Source: Reyranella sp.
GTDB taxonomy: Bacteria > Pseudomonadota > Alphaproteobacteria > Reyranellales > Reyranellaceae
NCBI GenBank assembly: GCA_029946105.1
Contig: JAQSDW010000071.1
Span: 2,753 to 51,389 of the forward strand
Direction: 5' to 3'
Length of the DNA stretch: 48,637 bases
The notes beneath the pieces are model-generated. The model ran no database searches, was not told the DNA's origin, and worked only from the letters and a program-made list of their open reading frames with translations. Of this stretch, positions 24,526 to 32,240 are shown in pieces (the first letter of the stretch is position 1; each line of letters begins with the position of its first letter). The translations under genes and the position numbers were made by a program.

Positions 24526-25431
24526 TCAGGGCCCGGCCGCCGCTAGGTCGATGGCGCGGCGATACATGGTCATCGCCGCCTCCGGCGTGTTGTAGCCAGC
24601 GTGTGCCGTCAGCGTGACATTGTCGAGCTTCAGGAGCGGGTCGTCGGGCGCGGTCGGCTCCTTGGCGAACACATCGGTCGCGTAGTGGCCGACGTGACCG
24701 GCGCGTAGGAGATCGAACAAGGCCGGCTCGTCGACGACACCGGCCCGCGCCGTATTGACGACGATGACGCCGGGCTTCGCCTTCTTGAGCCGTGCGCGGT
24801 CGAGGAAACCCCGCGTCGCGTCGTTCAAGCCGAGATGCAGGCTGACGATGTCCGATTTCGCCAGCAGCTCGTCGATCGTGACCATCGGCACCGGGGCATC
24901 GGCCAGAGCCGTGCGATTGTAGGCGATCACCTTGAGGCCGATGCCCTCTGCCATGCGCGCCATCTCGCGGCCGATGCCGCCCAGGCCGACGATGCCCAGG
25001 GTCTTGCCGCGAAGTTCCATGCCCTGCATCGGCCGCCAGCCGCCCGAGCGGACGATGCCATGCATGGTGGCGATGTGGCGCGCGGCCGCGAAGACCAGCC
25101 CCATGGCATGCTCGGCGACCGTCGTGTCGCCGTAGCCCGCGATGGTCGAGACCTTGATGCCGAGGCTTTGCGCGGCGGCCAGATCGACGAAGCTCGCCGC
25201 TCCCGTGCCCAGGAAGACGATGTGCTTCAACCCGGCGCAGCGCTTCAGGGTGGCCTCGTTGAAATAGGTCGCATCGTTGATCACCGTGTCGTAGCCGTCG
25301 ACCCTGGCTGGGACATCGCCCTCGGCGACCGGCCCCATATTGACCACGACGGCAATGTCTTCAGGTCGATGCACCTTTTTCCAGACGAGATCGATATCCG
25401 GCGTCGAGTCGATAAAGAGCGTCCTTGGCAT
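24526..25431 (-). CDS. D-isomer-specific 2-hydroxyacid dehydrogenase
   Basis: This is a 301-residue NAD(P)-dependent dehydrogenase that reduces 2-oxo acids or oxidises D-2-hydroxyacids. The Rossmann loop is GLGGIG (149-154). The catalytic triad of the family is visible as R229 (VNTARAGVVDE), E258 (FAKEPTAPDD) and H277 (LTAHAGYNT). I chose the ATG at 25431; a GTG lies two codons upstream, and the run of Gs before them fits the ATG better. It is convergent with the importer operon, 7 bp apart, and its product may act on the imported compound or be unrelated. Confidence 0.88.
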   Translation of the reverse strand: MPRTLFIDSTPDIDLVWKKVHRPEDIAVVVNMGPVAEGDVPARVDGYDTVINDATYFNEATLKRCAGLKHIVFLGTGAASFVDLAAAQSLGIKVSTIAGYGDTTVAEHAMGLVFAAARHIATMHGIVRSGGWRPMQGMELRGKTLGIVGLGGIGREMARMAEGIGLKVIAYNRTALADAPVPMVTIDELLAKSDIVSLHLGLNDATRGFLDRARLKKAKPGVIVVNTARAGVVDEPALFDLLRAGHVGHYATDVFAKEPTAPDDPLLKLDNVTLTAHAGYNTPEAAMTMYRRAIDLAAAGP

Positions 25432-25512
25432 TCTCACAATCCCCCCACTCGAGACCGGCGATCATAGCCGATATCGCCACGCGTCCGTCGAGTGGGATCG
25501 CGCTATGCGGCC

Positions 25513-26490
25513 CTATTCAGCCTTGATGCCCGCGACCTTGATGACCTTCGCCCACTTTTCGGTGGCCTCCGAGACGATCTTACCGAATTCCGCCGGCGTG
25601 CCTCCCGTCACCGTGCCGCCGAGTTCGACGATCCGGCCTTTGATCTTGGGGTCGGCGAGGGCGGCGTTGAGCTGCTTGTTCAGCAGATCGATGATTTCGG
25701 CCGGGGTGCCCTTGGGCGCGCTGATGCCGGCAAAGCCGCTGGCCTCATAACCCGGTACGAACTCGGCAATCGTCGGAACGTCCGACAACACGTCCAGACG
25801 GGCCGCGGGCGTAACCGCGAGCGCGCGCAGCTTGCCGGCCTTGATCTGCTGGATCGATTCCGAGATGGGAGCGAAAATCACCTGCACATGGCCGGCGAGC
25901 AGATCGGCGACCGCAGGCGCGCCACCCTTGTACGGGACGTGGACCAGATTCGCCCCGGTCATCATCTTGAAGAGTTCGCAGGTGATGTTCTGCGGCGTGC
26001 CCTGGCCGGCCGACCCGTAGTTGATCTTGCCCGGGTTGGCCTTGGCATAGGCGATGAGCTCGGGGAGCGTCTTGGCGGGGACCGAGGGATTCACCACGAC
26101 GACGTAGGCCAGCCGCGCGAGGTAGATGACCGGCGCGAAGTCCCGGACGAAGTCGAAGCCGAGATTGCTGTAGAGCGCGGGATTGATCGCATTGGGGGTC
26201 ACGACCTGCAGCAGCGTGTAACCATCGGCGGGCGACTTGGCGACCATCTCGGTCCCGATGCTGCCGCTGGCGCCGGGCTTGTTCTCGACGATGAATTGCT
26301 GGCCGAGGCGCTCCGTCAGCCAGTCACTCATCAGGCGCGCCATGATGTCGGTTGCCCCGCCGGCGGGAAAGCCGACGACGATGCGTGCCGTCCGCGACGG
26401 ATAGGCTTGCGCCCGCGCGACGCCGGACAAGGCCGGCAACGCGGCGGCACCTGCGGCCACATGCATGAATGAGCGACGGTGAAATATCAT
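25513..26490 (-). CDS. Bug/TctC-family tripartite tricarboxylate transporter binding protein
   Basis: This is a 325-residue periplasmic binding protein. The signal peptide RRSFMHVAAGAAALPALSGVARAQA is followed by the family hallmarks YPSRTARIVVGFPAGGATDIMAR, LGQQFIVENKPGASGS and VPYKGGAPAVADLLAGHV. Such proteins bind carboxylates for TctAB carriers or act in signalling. No tctA/tctB genes are nearby, as is common for this expanded family. It is the last core-like gene before the accessory segment beginning near 26.6 kb. Confidence 0.92.
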   Translation of the reverse strand: MIFHRRSFMHVAAGAAALPALSGVARAQAYPSRTARIVVGFPAGGATDIMARLMSDWLTERLGQQFIVENKPGASGSIGTEMVAKSPADGYTLLQVVTPNAINPALYSNLGFDFVRDFAPVIYLARLAYVVVVNPSVPAKTLPELIAYAKANPGKINYGSAGQGTPQNITCELFKMMTGANLVHVPYKGGAPAVADLLAGHVQVIFAPISESIQQIKAGKLRALAVTPAARLDVLSDVPTIAEFVPGYEASGFAGISAPKGTPAEIIDLLNKQLNAALADPKIKGRIVELGGTVTGGTPAEFGKIVSEATEKWAKVIKVAGIKAE

Positions 26491-26990
26491 GATGCTCTCT
26501 CCAGGGTTTGCGCGACGGCACGGCTACGCAACTCTACTGGACGCTCGGCAGGAACAGACTACATCGATCTTGTGAGGAGGTGGCAAGGGGCCAATGCCGC
26601 CTCCTGGCACCAAGCGGACATGCCGCGAAACCTACGGAATGGAGCCGCCAACCCCTTTATTACGAATGTTAAGTTGGTCGGCTTTCCCGTCATGATCCTA
26701 GATTGCTGCAGTGCGCTGGGGCTTGCTAAATCTCCCAAGCAGGTCGCTTGGGTGCTGTAAATGGTGTTCAAAGACCTAACAAGACTTGACCTTGCCGCGC
26801 GCCAGCAGACCATGGCTTTCTCCGCAAACTCAAATGGTCGGTGAGTAGATAGTTGGGAGGGAAAGGAGTTCACGCCTGTTGACCTTTCATAGCCTTTGCG
26901 AACCATCGCCTGTTATCAGATGTTATGGTCGTCAGCCCTCGGAGCGGCGGCGAGAACCTGAAGAAAGCTGAAGCTGTCAGGGGCGTACTC
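26491..26990. other. non-coding stretch at the left edge of the accessory segment
   Basis: I find no convincing gene here on either strand. The only recognisable content is the tRNA-Thr-like fragment at 26634-26668. Base composition is visibly less GC-rich than the flanking genes, and short open frames lack ribosome sites or protein-like composition. Confidence 0.5.
26634..26668 (-). repeat. degenerate copy of the 3' half of tRNA-Thr (possible distal att site)
   Basis: This stretch matches 30 of 35 positions of the intact tRNA-Thr(CGT) at 32253-32287, in the same orientation. It covers the anticodon loop (CATTCGTAAT), the variable region and the T-arm (GGCGG.TC.ATTCCGT). The acceptor strand and the 5' half are absent. 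It lies on the 3' side of the tRNA, where an element inserted in the tRNA 3' half would leave its second attachment site. The mismatches mean it is old or was never identical. Confidence 0.55.
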
Positions 26991-27089
26991 ATGTTGGGAA
27001 ATGTTGGGACGACCGTGGAAATCGGTGTTTATAAGCACGACTGCGTGCCTGCCTGGGAATGGCGTGCAGTGCAGGGAATACAGAAGTGA
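26991..27089 (+). CDS. 32-residue ORF with GV-x2-HD-x-V-x-AW-[DE]-WRA motif
   Basis: This tiny frame (MLGNVGTTVEIGVYKHDCVP then AWEWRA) ends in a peptide motif that recurs at 27822-27869. Differences between the two copies are mostly at third codon positions, which points to past selection on protein sequence. Its stop overlaps the GTG of the next small gene (GTGA). It may be the C-terminal remnant of a longer gene; no ribosome site is obvious and the function is unknown. Confidence 0.35.
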   Translation: MLGNVGTTVEIGVYKHDCVPAWEWRAVQGIQK

Positions 27090-27214
27090 GAGTGCAAGAG
27101 TCCGACGCCTATCCGCCACGCGGCCGAGGCCACGACGACGATGTCCGATACTTCGGCATCAGCCCGTCGACATTCGATCGACTCGTCACTATCGCCAGCA
27201 TGAAAATGAGATGA
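27086..27214 (+). pseudogene. truncated AlpA-like helix-turn-helix regulator
   Basis: This is a 42-residue frame from GTG 27086. The segment VRYFGISPSTFDRLV is the first helix-turn-helix strand of AlpA/excisionase-type regulators of phages and islands, which normally continue with a GxxPxP turn and a Trp-containing wing. Here the frame stops after DRLVTIASMKMR, so the protein is cut off in or just after the recognition helix. AlpA-like proteins control integrase expression, consistent with a decayed integrative element. Confidence 0.5.
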
Positions 27215-27369
27215 ATGGAAAGGCGAAGCCTTTGCGCACCATATGCGCACCAGTACAACCCCGAGAAGGTGCGCCGACTGTCGCGAGCGAAGTGGCAGCC
27301 CGCGGCCCGCGTCACGGGGGTCTTGCGCGCCTAGAGGGACGGTCCGCTAGACGGTGAAAGTCGATTTCC

Positions 27370-27402
27370 AGCCCGGCCGGCAACACCAGCGGCCGGGCTT
27401 TC
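27370..27402 (+). terminator. Rho-independent terminator
   Basis: A perfect 10-bp stem AGCCCGGCCG / CGGCCGGGCT with a 10-nt loop is followed by TTCTTAATT. It faces right and would end transcripts coming from the AlpA-like region. The 150 bp before it contain no recognisable intact gene. Confidence 0.75.
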
Positions 27403-27470
27403 TTAATTGAGCCATTGTGCGGAGCCGGGGAACGCTGGGTTAACCGCCAACGAAAGATCCCAGACACGAC

Positions 27471-27489
27471 AAAGCCGCCCGGAGGCGGC
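27471..27489 (-). terminator. short terminator after the 27-residue peptide gene
   Basis: On the minus strand GCCGCC-TCCG-GGCGGC is followed by TTTGT. It lies 24 nt beyond the stop codon of the tiny secreted peptide gene at 27514, so that gene is a complete monocistronic unit. Confidence 0.6.
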
Positions 27490-27513
27490 CTTGCGCCGAC
27501 TACTGTCGACTCG

Positions 27514-27597
27514 TTACGGGCAGCATTGAGCCAGAGCAGGAACGATCCCGGTGGCGAATACTGCAAGAGCCGTCAGTGTCGTGATGATGGATTTCAC
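27514..27597 (-). CDS. 27-residue secreted peptide with a perfect Shine-Dalgarno sequence
   Basis: The product begins MKSIITTLTALAVFA, continues with a hydrophobic core to PALA and ends QCCP. It is essentially a Sec signal peptide with a four-residue mature end containing two cysteines. The start GTG at 27597 is preceded by AAAGGAGGTGATCC (27612-27599), which is complementary to the whole 3' end of 16S rRNA, with 7 nt between AGGAGG and GTG. A small terminator follows the TAA. The complete expression unit argues that it is a real gene; the function could be a secreted or membrane peptide, or a regulatory leader. Confidence 0.65.
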   Translation of the reverse strand: MKSIITTLTALAVFATGIVPALAQCCP

Positions 27598-27821
27598 AGG
27601 ATCACCTCCTTTCGTGGATTAATGAGGCGAACATCCTCTCATGGTACGCCCGGAAGTAAAAAGGCGATCTGCCGCAGGTCTAAAATGCGCGGGCCGGCAA
27701 ACCGTGACGCCATCCCCAGGCACACAGGCGCTGATCGCCACCTCCGGCGATCATTACGCCATCTACCGGGCCTGCCAACGCTACACGCCGATGCGGGTGG
27801 AGCGGGGTAAGGTCAGTTAGG

Positions 27822-27884
27822 GTCGGCGTGCACGCTCACGACTACGTGCTGGCTTGGGACTGGCGAGCGCAATTGAGGCGATGA
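27822..27884 (+). pseudogene. second copy of the GV-x2-HD-x-V-x-AW-[DE]-WRA peptide
   Basis: The frame reads VGVHAHDYVLAWDWRAQLRR then TGA and matches the peptide at 27021-27068 in 10 of 16 residues. Upstream in the same frame there is no start, while a different open frame (from ATG 27641, ending at 27820) abuts it, suggesting that a frameshift split one gene. I treat it as a remnant. Confidence 0.3.
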
Positions 27885-27982
27885 CCGGCGGCCGTGTCCT
27901 GAGGCACTGTGGGTTCGCGACTAAAGGCTTCAGCTTTCGGGGCTCCGCTCGGGTTAAGGTGGACAAGAACGAAAGGTCAGAC

Positions 27983-28120
27983 ATGGCACGTATTCCAAGG
28001 CCACCAAGGGAAGCGCCACGCGAACCGCCGCCCGAGACCAATCCTCCGCCACCACCGCTTCCTCCTATGCCGCCTCCTCGTGAACCGCCTCCAGGTCCTC
28101 CGACCGTAACCTGGAACTAG
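27983..28120 (+). CDS. 45-residue proline-rich small protein
   Basis: The frame from ATG 27983 encodes MARIPRPPREAPREPPPETN followed by runs of prolines and ends PTVTWN. About half the residues are Pro, with Arg and Glu as the other main residues. GAAAGG lies 6 nt before the ATG as a possible ribosome site. The composition may reflect a real low-complexity peptide or chance in GC-rich DNA; no hydrophobic segment exists. It sits among other short genes of the accessory segment, and I see no function. Confidence 0.4.
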   Translation: MARIPRPPREAPREPPPETNPPPPPLPPMPPPREPPPGPPTVTWN

Positions 28121-28319
28121 GGCACAGAGAAAAGGGCGCCCGAGGGCCCAAGCGACATACAAGCCCTAGTGTGACTGCACGCGCTAGCAGGCGGACGACT
28201 CGCGCGACCGGCATGCCGCCATGCCTCGATGGCTGAAGACGGCTCCTTTCGCGGCGCTAGACTGTTGACGACAGGACAACCGAGCGACGGGTGGGGCCGC
28301 GCTCAGCCTGAGTGCCACC

Positions 28320-28583
28320 ATGACCACCTACAGCATCGTCCAGATCGGCAGCGACCTCACCGGTTGGGCCATCGAGATCGACGGCTTGCTCTGCGCCTCG
28401 CACCCGTCGCTCATCTATCTGGCGGCCCACATTGAGGCGACGCTGAAGGGCGCCGAGGAGCGCGAGGCCGCACTGATCGCCAAGGCAATCGCGGCCCGGC
28501 CGTGGCCCAACTACGAGGAGCGTTTGGCACATTTCACCGTCACCGGGCCGTGGAAGCCGGCGCTGGATCCGTTCAAGCGCTGA
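28320..28583 (+). CDS. small hypothetical protein
   Basis: This is an 87-residue soluble protein starting MTTYSIVQIGSDLTGWAIEI. It has a beta-like N-terminal half, a helical middle (AAHIEATLKGAEEREAALIAKAIAAR) and a C-terminal HFTVTGPWKPALDPFKR. The amino-acid composition and codon use look like a true gene. The 200 bp upstream contain no other gene. The fold recalls short accessory proteins found on islands, but I do not recognise a family. Confidence 0.6.
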   Translation: MTTYSIVQIGSDLTGWAIEIDGLLCASHPSLIYLAAHIEATLKGAEEREAALIAKAIAARPWPNYEERLAHFTVTGPWKPALDPFKR

Positions 28584-28880
28584 GCCGTCTGATGCCTTGC
28601 TGGCGCTACTGGCCGTTCTCGCCGCCACATTCGCGGGCCTGGCAGACAATCGAATGGGTGATCGGCGACGAGGAAGGGCCATCATCAGATCGGCCGACCC
28701 AAGGCAATGCAAAGGAGCTGCTTGCTCTCGAAGCCGCCGGCCGGTGGGGCTGCGCTGGCGTCTGGTGGCGCCCCGCAATGACCAAAGCGCAATCGATCTA
28801 CGATACCTGCAGCGGCACCAACAACAGCCTCAGGCGTTGACGGACATGCCGCTGGCGACTCCCCTAAGGCCGCAACCGAG

Positions 28881-29354
28881 TTGGCCTCATATCGACAGGT
28901 GTTGCGCCTCGCCAATCCTGGACACGATCAAATCCTCGAAGATGAGCCTCAAGCGGCGCCGTCTTCTGGAAAGGAAAAGAAAGAGCCTTTGCGGGAGTTC
29001 TGGGGAGTCGTTTATTGCGCTCTCTTCGAGTCGTTCTTTGATCGCTTCATTGCTTATGTAGGTAGCGTTTCTACCACCATCATGGTTTTGGTCGGTGTCG
29101 CCCATTCCGCTGGAATGTGGACCGGTTCGTTTTGCCTGTTCTCGGCCGAGCATATTCATTTGTGGTTCTACCTGACGGCCCTTTACTTACTCGCTCCTGT
29201 AGGCTTGGTCCTTCTTGGTCGGCGAACCGTCAGATGGGCCCGCGAACTCGCCACTAAGGCGATGAAGGAACTGGGCTCTTTCTTTGCCCAGCTTCCACAA
29301 AGCGCTAGCCTTCCGGTGCCACTGGTCCCCTCTGAGGAACCTTCGCGCCGTTAG
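28881..29354 (+). CDS. hypothetical two-helix membrane protein
   Basis: This is about 157 residues with two membrane helices (FIAYVGSVSTTIMVLVGVAHSAG and LWFYLTALYLLAPVGLVLLG), a charged N-terminal region (SSGKEKKEPLREFWG) and an amphipathic tail. GC is lower than in neighbouring core genes. The only start is the TTG at 28881, yet the same frame stays protein-like upstream to a TGA at 28779 and could join an ATG at 28778 by a single-base shift, so the annotated start may reflect a frameshift. Function unknown. Confidence 0.5.
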   Translation: MASYRQVLRLANPGHDQILEDEPQAAPSSGKEKKEPLREFWGVVYCALFESFFDRFIAYVGSVSTTIMVLVGVAHSAGMWTGSFCLFSAEHIHLWFYLTALYLLAPVGLVLLGRRTVRWARELATKAMKELGSFFAQLPQSASLPVPLVPSEEPSRR

Positions 29355-29447
29355 TCGCCACAGCGGTTTACGGCACTCTAGCCAAAGATCAACTGAAGCC
29401 GGCTCGCCATTGGAAGTGGCCGGCGCCGTCGATCACCCATCCCCCGC

Positions 29448-30168
29448 TCAGAGCTTGCGGGTTCTCGGCTTCTTCGGCTCCTGCGCTGCCTGCCAGTTCA
29501 CGCCTTCCATGGTCTTCAGCAGCGCCTTGGTTGCTGCAGGTGTTGCGGCGACTTCGCCCAGCCACGTGGGCCAGGCGTCGTCCTCCAAGATGGCCGGCAC
29601 GCGGGGATCGTCCTCCTGGGACTTGATCGTGCGCCGGATGAGCTCGTTGGCAGGCACCGTCGCCATGACAACACGCCAGCAGGGGCGCCGGCAGATCGGC
29701 AATCTCGAACCGCCGCCATACGAAAGCGAAGCCGCGCGGCCGGCCGTCCTTGGAATCGATCATCCATTGCCGGGTTTCCGGCTTGCCGGACGGTTTCACC
29801 ACCTCTTCCCCTTCGTTGAAGGTACGGAAGAGTACGATGCCACGTTGGCCCGCGTGGAAGGGTGTGCGGAACGGTTCCTTCGCGTCGATCGTTTCTGATC
29901 GCGCATGGATCGGCCGGGGTCGTCGCCAGTCCCTTGGATCTGGAAATCCCCAGCGCATTGGGACCACGCGTCGCGCGCGTGTCTCGGCATCCCAGACGAT
30001 GACCCGCAGCAAACCGTTGACGCGAAGCGTGTCGATTTGGTCGTTGCCGCCCTCACCGGCCTCTTGTCCTTCGCCGCCTTGTCCTTCGACTAGGTTGCCC
30101 GATAGAAGCGCCAGCGACAGCGTGACGACTTCTCTCCAGGAGTACATGGCTGTGAACTTGCCGCACAT
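29448..30168 (-). pseudogene. SOS response-associated peptidase (SRAP/YedK-like), frameshifted
   Basis: The N-terminal frame starts MCGKFTAMYSW, with the Cys2 that is freed as the catalytic thiol of SRAP proteins. It continues through VPMRWGFPDPRDWRRPRPIH and ARSETID, family hallmarks, to FAFVWRRFEIADLPAPLLAC. There, near 29668-29672, one extra base shifts the frame. The correct C-terminal part continues as MATVPANELIRRT, then PRVPAILEDDAWPTWLGE, and stops at 29448. The family crosslinks abasic sites in DNA. The break should remove the second half, so it is probably inactive. It belongs to the decaying accessory segment. Confidence 0.8.
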
Positions 30169-30201
30169 GGCGGAACGGTATTACTGCCGTCAGACACTGC
30201 G

Positions 30202-30309
30202 CTATCGCCGTCGTGTATGCCGACGGTGCAGTACCGGTTCCTCTGATCCAGCCCGAATCGACCGCTCGGCGATCAGCATCGCGCGCTCGCCGGTGGCGTG
30301 GTCGTCCAT
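30202..30309 (-). CDS. 35-residue ORF upstream of the SRAP remnant
   Basis: The frame starts MDDHATGERAMLIAERSIRA and ends in a basic tail HRRHTRRR. It lies 33 bp before the SRAP start on the same strand. A palindrome, CACTATAGTG (30327-30336), which includes a TATAGT box, is just upstream. It looks like a short helical protein but is too small to be sure. Confidence 0.3.
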   Translation of the reverse strand: MDDHATGERAMLIAERSIRAGSEEPVLHRRHTRRR

Positions 30310-30509
30310 CTCCAGGCACCCCAGCGCACTATAGTGTCGGCGGTGATTGTCGATATCGCGCCTTCATCTCAACACATATTGGCCACGCTAGGATCGAGAG
30401 CGGAGGATTTGGGCGACCTATTGCGTCGTGCCCACATGAGGGATGATCAGGGGCAGCGGTTCGTAGTCTGGCTATCGACCTTTCACCTCAACGTCCTCGG
30501 AGGTACTGA

Positions 30510-30818
30510 ATGCTTTCTCTCAAGGGACTTCTATCCGTTGCTGCTCTAGCCGTGCTGATTCAGCCGGCATGGGCAATGAACGGCGATGCGCCTGGAAGCG
30601 CGCCCAACGGCACGACTGGAGCAAATGCCCCGATAGCCGCACCGCTACCCACCGGTCCGGGGACGCGAGCTTGCACAAAAGTCGCAAAGCCGACGTTGTC
30701 GAGCGAAGAGCGCGCGAGGCGGAAGGCGGTAAGGGCCGAGCGCGCGTCGTTGGGCGTCCAGCCCCGACAAAAGACCCCTGCACAGATTGCTGCCCGCCGT
30801 GCACGGACAACCTGCTAG
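30510..30818 (+). CDS. small secreted protein
   Basis: This is a 102-residue product with a clear Sec signal (MLSLKGLLSVAALAVLIQPA, cleaved after AWA). A disordered mature part follows, rich in Gly, Ala and Pro and then in Arg, with two cysteines (RACTKVAKP and the C-terminal TTC). GGAGG lies 6 nt before the ATG. The Arg-rich end (EERARRKAVRAERASLG) resembles small periplasmic proteins of rhizobia-like bacteria with unknown roles. It stands alone among remnants. Confidence 0.65.
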   Translation: MLSLKGLLSVAALAVLIQPAWAMNGDAPGSAPNGTTGANAPIAAPLPTGPGTRACTKVAKPTLSSEERARRKAVRAERASLGVQPRQKTPAQIAARRARTTC

Positions 30819-30919
30819 CCGCTGCCGCCCTAGCCTGACTCTCGGGAAATCCTTTGGCGGCGCGCGCCTAGAAAGCTCTGCGGAAAGTCGGCTCTACCCA
30901 CGCTGACGGCATGGCCGCC

Positions 30920-31201
30920 CTATTGCTCGTCCGCGACAGTGGCCGCCATTTGCTTCAGCAGCGTCGCCCGCGTTGCCGTGGGATGCGGCTCGGCGTCGCC
31001 GGGCTGTCGGCTCGCCCACTCCGCCCACATCACGTCGCGCTCGCCCTCGGCGAATGTGCCTGCCTCGAGATGGCCCAGTGCCCTGACCAAGTGATCTCCC
31101 TCGCGTTGGCCGATCGCCGCGTCACGCTTCTCCAGTTCGGCGAGTTATCGCTCGATACGCTGGGCAAGGTTGCGGTGGGCGGTAGCGATGGCTTGGGGCG
31201 A
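30920..31201 (-). pseudogene. broken ORF with internal stop
   Basis: The minus-strand frame reads AIATAHRNLAQRIER, then TAA (31147-31145), then LAELEKRDAAIGQREGDHLV and a convincing helical sequence to LLKQMAATVADEQ and a TAG. Both sides of the TAA are clearly protein-like, so a former Gln or similar codon has become a stop. No start is visible upstream. The family is unknown; the charged heptads suggest a coiled coil. Confidence 0.45.
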
Positions 31202-31240
31202 CTAGCTCATCGGTTCATATGAACGCCCGAATTGATGCAG

Positions 31241-31513
31241 TCAGCACTGAGGTGCGATGCGTTGACGGTAGCCATCGAAGTACTGACTTCCGCAGGGAAC
31301 TTGCTGCTGAACGACTTGGTCAGGATACCCGTTCTGCCCCCGATTCGTCACGGTCACCGTGGTGTAGCGACGGTTATTCTGCTGGCCGTACCCGCCGTTA
31401 TTATTCCCCTGCTGATTGGGGTACCAGTTTGGCGCTGGCTGCGAATAGCCATACTGCGCCGCGCCGGTCATGCCGATGCCCACAAAGAGCATCAGTCTCA
31501 GATTTTTCCACAT
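31241..31513 (-). CDS. small secreted Gln/Asn/Tyr-rich protein
   Basis: This is a 90-residue product with a signal peptide (MWKNLRLMLFVGIGMTGAAQ). Its mature part is low in complexity and rich in Asn, Gln, Gly and Tyr (PNWYPNQQGNNNGGYGQQNN), then VTVTNRGQNGYPDQVVQQQV, with two cysteines near the end. GGAGGG lies 7 nt before the ATG. Composition resembles surface-exposed or amyloid-like small proteins, but that is only a resemblance. It is transcribed separately from its neighbours. Confidence 0.7.
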   Translation of the reverse strand: MWKNLRLMLFVGIGMTGAAQYGYSQPAPNWYPNQQGNNNGGYGQQNNRRYTTVTVTNRGQNGYPDQVVQQQVPCGSQYFDGYRQRIAPQC

Positions 31514-31663
31514 CTCTATCCCTCCAGCGTGTGACCTACCGCACGTCGTCGCGGACTTTGCGGGCCAGACTAGGGCGGCTTTGCCATTTCTCGTGACTCA
31601 ACGTCCTGATCTGGGCTTGCTCACGAGCCGGGGCACCCTATCGCGATATAACATGCTCTTAAG

Positions 31664-31694
31664 GTGTAGCCACTGTAGCCGGTGTAGCCGTAGC
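31664..31694. repeat. 9-bp tandem repeat, about 3.5 copies
   Basis: Three consecutive units, GTGTAGCCA, CTGTAGCCG and GTGTAGCCG, are followed by TAGC. They lie in the 200-bp gap between the small secreted protein and the gene at 31718. No gene covers them. Confidence 0.6.
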
Positions 31695-31717
31695 AAAAAG
31701 GCGAACTCCACCCGGAC

Positions 31718-32068
31718 CTACTTAAACCCGACTTGAATTGCGACCTCGGCCGTTAGTGGGATCATCGACTGTTTCAGCTTCCCCATCGCCGCCACCAAGG
31801 TGTCAAGCTTGTCCGGGTTGTCGGGCACGTCCTTGTTGACGTCTCGAATGGCGCGGAAGAGATGCAGCGCGTCCATTCCCGCTGGGGCGATCCGCTTATC
31901 GATGGCCTCCCCCAATCCTGATGGCACTCTGAATGGCGTACTCTTGGGTGCCAGGTGGTCGGCCAGTTCAAGGCGTAGGAACCGATCGCCCAGCTTGCCT
32001 CGCACTTGGTCGAGCAGGGAGGCGATGTACTTCATCTCGGCGTCCAGCCCTTCGACATCATCAAACAT
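31718..32068 (-). CDS. hypothetical protein next to tRNA-Thr
   Basis: This is a 116-residue soluble, mostly helical protein starting MFDDVEGLDAEMKYIASLLD. The C-terminal half is amphipathic (NPDKLDTLVAAMGKLKQSMI). GAGGAG lies 9 nt before the ATG at 32068. Composition and ribosome site support a real gene. It is the last gene of the accessory segment before the tRNA. I do not recognise the family. Confidence 0.6.
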   Translation of the reverse strand: MFDDVEGLDAEMKYIASLLDQVRGKLGDRFLRLELADHLAPKSTPFRVPSGLGEAIDKRIAPAGMDALHLFRAIRDVNKDVPDNPDKLDTLVAAMGKLKQSMIPLTAEVAIQVGFK

Positions 32069-32109
32069 TCTGCGTCACTCCTCGAGGGATCCGACCGACT
32101 GCGCTCGCC

Positions 32110-32193
32110 ATCCCGCCATTGTCCCGGCTACGTCCCGCGATGTCCCGGCAACAGCGGGCGAAATGGCACCGCTTGTGTCCCCAGTGTGTCCCC
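32110..32193. repeat. helically phased TCCCG/GTCCCC repeats beside tRNA-Thr
   Basis: Four units of (A/G)TCCCG(C/G) start at 32110, 32121, 32132 and 32142, and two GTGTCCCC units start at 32175 and 32186. Spacing is 10-11 bp throughout, that is, one helical turn. They lie 50-130 bp from the 3' end of the tRNA, where arm-type integrase sites of an attachment region are expected. Confidence 0.55.
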
Positions 32194-32240
32194 GGGAGCT
32201 ACGGGCCAATTGGCTCAATGCCATAAAAGCTTGATTTTAA

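Noticed and set aside
27599..27613. GGATCACCTCCTTTC on the plus strand looks like the 3' end of 16S rRNA
   Set aside because: Flanking sequence has no rRNA similarity; it is better explained as the complement of a very strong ribosome-binding site for the 27-residue peptide.
27983..28162. Minus-strand Arg/Trp-rich ORF opposite the Pro-rich peptide
   Set aside because: Trp/Arg runs are the antisense image of Pro codons.
30298..30549. Plus-strand 83-codon ORF containing VIVDIAPSSQHILATLGSRA
   Set aside because: Somewhat protein-like, but it overlaps the well-supported secreted-protein gene at 30510 out of frame and lacks a ribosome site.
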